Shown in pieces: positions 4,275-6,198 of a stretch of DNA of 6,198 nt (within the stretch, counting starts at the first letter, position 1; every line of letters begins with the position of its first letter). The position numbers and the translations under genes are program-made. This stretch comes from Muribaculum sp. GTDB lineage: Bacteria > Bacillota > Clostridia > Lachnospirales > Lachnospiraceae. A model generated the notes under the pieces. It was not told the origin of the DNA and searched no databases. It was given only the letters and a program-made list of their open reading frames with translations. Location of the stretch: NCBI GenBank assembly GCA_023663505.1, contig JAMPHH010000001.1, positions 136,611-142,808 on the forward strand, written 5' to 3'.

Positions 4275-5173
4275 ACTATTTGTGCCTCCGCCTCTGCCTC
4301 GGTAAGCCCTAGAGTCATGAGCTTGATGATCTGGTCGCCGGCAATCTTGCCAATAGCGGCTTCGTGAATCAGCGCGGCGTCCAGATGATTGGCGGTAATC
4401 TCGGGAACCGCGCTGATCTTGGCGTTATCCATGATAATGGCGTCGCACTCGGAGTGACCGGCACAGCGGTTGTTTCCGTTGATTTTAGCAAGGAAGAGCT
4501 GTCTTGAGTCCTCCTTTGCCACCGCTCTGGAGATCAGGTTCGCGCTGGAGCCCGCGCCGTTTAAGTCTACGTTGAAGGAGGATTCGGCGTATTGGCTACC
4601 GTGTGTCATGAGCCTTTCCGTGATGACAAGCTTTGCGCCGTCCTCCAAGGTTGCTTGCGTGGAACGCTTGGTGGAGTCCACGCCGCGAATCTGCACGGTC
4701 TCCATCTCCATAAAGCTGTTTTCGCCCAAATGCACCACCGTCTGGGGATTCATGATGCGTTCCCCTTTTCCGTCGCCGCTTCCATAGTGCTTCTCCACAT
4801 ATTTTACATGACTGTTCCTGCCGATGAAGAAGCTGTGTATGCCGTCATGACGGCTCTCGCTGTCGCCGCTGTTGTGAATGCCGCAGCCTGCGATAATGGT
4901 CACGTCACAGTCATCACCCACATGAAAATCGTTATATACCATCTCCGTGAGACCGCTTTGGCTCAACACCACCGGAATGTGCACGCTTTCCTTCTTGGTG
5001 CCGGATTTGATCAGGATATCAATGCCCTGACAGTCCTCCTTGGTGATGATATCAATGTTGGCGGTGGTATTCCGGCTGACGCTTGCGCCGTTGGCGCGGA
5101 TATTGTACGCGCCCGCCGGAACCTCGTGCAGTCCGGCAACCTGTTCTAATAGATTTTTTTGTATTTCGTCCAT
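4256..5173 (-). CDS. sufB: Short SufB/SufD-family Fe-S cluster scaffold (SmsB-like)
   Basis: This 305-residue protein belongs to the SufB/SufD beta-helix family that, with SufC, assembles Fe-S clusters in the cytoplasm. It is much shorter than E. coli SufB (about 495 residues) or SufD (about 420), lacking their N-terminal extension. Conserved blocks are AGCGIHNSG with HDGIHSFFIGRN (95-120), VKYVEKHYG (123-131), NPQTVVHLGENSFMEMETVQ (142-161), ITERLMTHG (184-192), CAGHSECDAIIMDN (237-250) and LIHEAAIGKIAGDQ (268-281), ending in IVNGFLK. C243 matches the catalytic cysteine of E. coli SufB (Cys405), and H270-E271 match the His-Glu pair near the cluster site. The ATG is preceded by GGGG (5179-5182). 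The gap to the upstream sufC-like gene is 62 bases with no terminator, so they form one operon. The short form resembles the SufB-like partner of the two-gene SUF-like minimal system described in archaea and anaerobes; the exact subfamily is not proven here. Confidence 0.85.
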   Translation of the reverse strand: MDEIQKNLLEQVAGLHEVPAGAYNIRANGASVSRNTTANIDIITKEDCQGIDILIKSGTKKESVHIPVVLSQSGLTEMVYNDFHVGDDCDVTIIAGCGIHNSGDSESRHDGIHSFFIGRNSHVKYVEKHYGSGDGKGERIMNPQTVVHLGENSFMEMETVQIRGVDSTKRSTQATLEDGAKLVITERLMTHGSQYAESSFNVDLNGAGSSANLISRAVAKEDSRQLFLAKINGNNRCAGHSECDAIIMDNAKISAVPEITANHLDAALIHEAAIGKIAGDQIIKLMTLGLTEAEAEAQIVNGFLK

Positions 5174-5235
5174 AATTTCCCCGATTCTGTCATGATTTTT
5201 GGCTCAATAATCTGTTTTCTGCGCATCGAATGTGT

Positions 5236-5961
5236 TCATTGGTAGAATTTGCAGCTCCCCGCGACATCCAGAAGCTCGGGCAGAAGCTCCGCCTTGGTGC
5301 CGCGCGCCTTCACCAGACCGTTCGCAATGACCACGATCTCGTCAGCAATATTCAAAATCCTCTCCTGATGTGAAATGATGATCAGCGAGTTGTCACTGGT
5401 ATCGTGAAGCTCCTCAAACACCTTGATCAGATTGTTAAAGCTCCAAAGGTCAATGCCCGCTTCCGGCTCGTCAAAGACGGACAGGGGCGTGTTGCGCGCG
5501 ATAATGGTGGCAATCTCGATGCGCTTGAGCTCGCCGCCCGAGAGACTTGCGTCCACGTCGCGGTTAATGTAATCCCTCGCGCAGAGACCGACCTTGGACA
5601 GATAATCGCAGGCTCCCGCCGTGCTGAGCTTCTTGTCCCCGCCCGCGGACAGCGTGATCAGATCCTTTACCTTGATGCCCTTAAATCGCACGGGCTGCTG
5701 AAAGGCGAAGCTGATGCCCAGATTGGCGCGCTCCGTGATACTTAAGTCCGTGATATCCCTGCCGTTCCAGACAATGCTGCCTGAGGTGGGACGCTCGATG
5801 CCCATGATCAGCTTGGCGAGCGTGGATTTGCCGCCGCCATTGGGACCGGTGATCGCGGTAAAGGTATGGTCATTCAAAGTCAGATTGATATCCTTGATAA
5901 TCTCCTTTGCGCCGGCGGCGTCATCATCCACCTGAAAGGAGAGATTGCGCAATTCCAACAT
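5236..5961 (-). CDS. sufC: SufC-type ABC ATPase of Fe-S cluster assembly
   Basis: This 241-residue soluble ABC ATPase drives the Fe-S scaffold by ATP hydrolysis. Motifs in order are Walker A GPNGGGKST (39-47), Q-loop FAFQQP (85-90), signature LSGGELKR (140-147), Walker B VFDEPEAGID with D164 and E165, and H-loop H198 (IISHQE). There are no membrane segments, so it is not a transporter subunit by itself. The DEPEAGID box is characteristic of SufC-like rather than import ATPases, and the sufB-like gene follows at once. Length is usual for SufC. The ATG is set by a consensus AAGGAGG at 5969-5975, seven bases away. No sufS, sufU or sufD is present on this side, since the operon ends at the hairpin after the sufB-like gene and starts at the promoter near 6030. 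Confidence 0.92.
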   Translation of the reverse strand: MLELRNLSFQVDDDAAGAKEIIKDINLTLNDHTFTAITGPNGGGKSTLAKLIMGIERPTSGSIVWNGRDITDLSITERANLGISFAFQQPVRFKGIKVKDLITLSAGGDKKLSTAGACDYLSKVGLCARDYINRDVDASLSGGELKRIEIATIIARNTPLSVFDEPEAGIDLWSFNNLIKVFEELHDTSDNSLIIISHQERILNIADEIVVIANGLVKARGTKAELLPELLDVAGSCKFYQ

Positions 5962-5995
5962 GTGAGTTCCTCCTTGGAAAATGCCTGTAATCGTA

Positions 5996-6018
5996 TGGCG
6001 GCTGTATAAGCGCCGCCA
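5996..6018 (-). promoter_or_regulatory. GC hairpin at the predicted 5' end of the sufC mRNA
   Basis: On the minus strand TGGCGGC (6012-6018) pairs with GCCGCCA (5996-6002) over 7 bp, loop of 9 bases. With the -10 box at 6026-6031, transcription should begin near 6019-6020, placing this stem at the very 5' end of the message. It may stabilise the mRNA; a regulatory role is possible but not shown. Confidence 0.45.
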
Positions 6019-6025
6019 CCATATT

Positions 6026-6034
6026 AGTATATCA
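6026..6034 (-). promoter_or_regulatory. Extended -10 promoter of the sufCB operon
   Basis: On the minus strand TG-A-TATACT (6034 to 6026) is an extended -10 element. No good -35 box is found 16-18 bases upstream, where the DNA is A/T-only repeats, as is common for TGn promoters. Confidence 0.55.
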
Positions 6035-6039
6035 TAAAA

Positions 6040-6071
6040 TAAATGAAAATTAAATGAAAAATAAATGAAAA
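6040..6071. repeat. Three phased TAAATGAAAA repeats
   Basis: TAAATGAAAA occurs at 6040-6049, 6051-6060 and 6062-6071, an exact 11-base period close to one helical turn. It lies between the sufC -10 box and the divergent tRNA-Arg promoter, where it could bend the DNA, act as an UP-like element, or bind a regulator. Confidence 0.6.
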
Positions 6072-6086
6072 TTGGGAAATATTTAC

Positions 6087-6115
6087 TTGACTTTTTGCCA
6101 TAAAGCGTTTAAAAT
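6087..6115 (+). promoter_or_regulatory. Promoter of tRNA-Arg
   Basis: TTGACT (6087-6092) and TAAAAT (6110-6115) are 17 bases apart, about 31 bases before the tRNA. A TATACT at 6115-6120 is an alternative -10 but would give a 22-base spacer. Confidence 0.65.
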
Positions 6116-6146
6116 ATACTCTGTTGCAGATAATACTGTAATGAAT

Positions 6147-6198
6147 GTGCGTTTAGCTCAGCTGGATAGAGCGTTTGGCTACGGACCAAAAGGTCGGG
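6147..6198 (+). tRNA. tRNA-Arg (ACG), 3' end outside window
   Basis: The 5' acceptor strand GTGCGTT is followed by TA, the D arm GCTC...GAGC, the anticodon stem TTTGG/CCAAA with loop CTACGGA (anticodon ACG at 6181-6183) and the start of the variable region AGGTCGGG. The T arm and 3' acceptor strand lie beyond the window. A34 would need deamination to inosine by TadA to read all CGU/CGC/CGA codons. Confidence 0.9.

Noticed and set aside
4592..5149. 185-codon open frame on the plus strand
   Set aside because: It is fully antisense to the strongly conserved sufB-like gene, has no ribosome site, and its protein resembles nothing; it is a GC-rich shadow frame.
6040..6071. CRISPR-like short repeat array
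   Set aside because: Units are 10 bp with 1 bp between them, with no spacers; this is a phased A/T repeat.

Overview
The window looks like a chromosome segment from an anaerobic Firmicute, most likely a clostridial gut bacterium close to Lachnospiraceae. This is inferred from several signs: strong AGGAGG-type ribosome sites, tRNA genes with no encoded CCA, an Rpn-type (PD-(D/E)XK) transposase tail, a short HTH protein with the PFW start typical of that group, and a two-gene SufC/SufB-like pair. No 16S gene or other definitive marker is present.

Layout. Bases 1-2180 are a decayed accessory islet. Two broken copies of the same DUF772/IS5-like transposase (1-368 and about 1909-2180) lie in the same direction at its ends. 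Between them are a small intact lysine-rich gene on the minus strand (418-609) with a near-consensus promoter, a diverged 200 bp direct repeat carrying a dead and an intact copy of a small HTH regulator (711-910 and 1545-1849), and the C-terminal remnant of an Rpn-family nuclease/transposase followed by an unassigned reading frame on the minus strand (801-1421).

Bases 2218-2803 are a compact tRNA operon, Glu(TTC)-CAT-Asp(GTC)-Val(TAC). It has a consensus promoter directly downstream of the second transposase remnant and a clear intrinsic terminator. Bases 2844-4186 are a two-gene unit with its own sigma-A-type promoter. The first gene encodes a CheX-like phosphatase whose N-terminal half is an array of four 29-residue repeats resembling the MshEN cyclic-di-GMP-binding motif. 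The second encodes a single-domain CheY-like response regulator. The likely logic is removal of phosphate from the regulator by its neighbour, tuned through the repeat array.

Bases 4243-6034 hold a convergent minus-strand operon for a minimal Fe-S cluster scaffold: a SufC-type ATPase followed by a short SufB/SufD-type protein. It ends in a long hairpin shared with the cheY-like gene. The sufC promoter region carries phased A-rich repeats and a GC hairpin at the predicted mRNA 5' end. At the right edge, a divergently transcribed tRNA-Arg(ACG) with its own promoter is cut by the window end.

The most interesting item is the CheX protein with MshEN-like repeats, paired with a CheY-like regulator and controlled by a promoter with a perfect 8 bp dyad over its -10 region.
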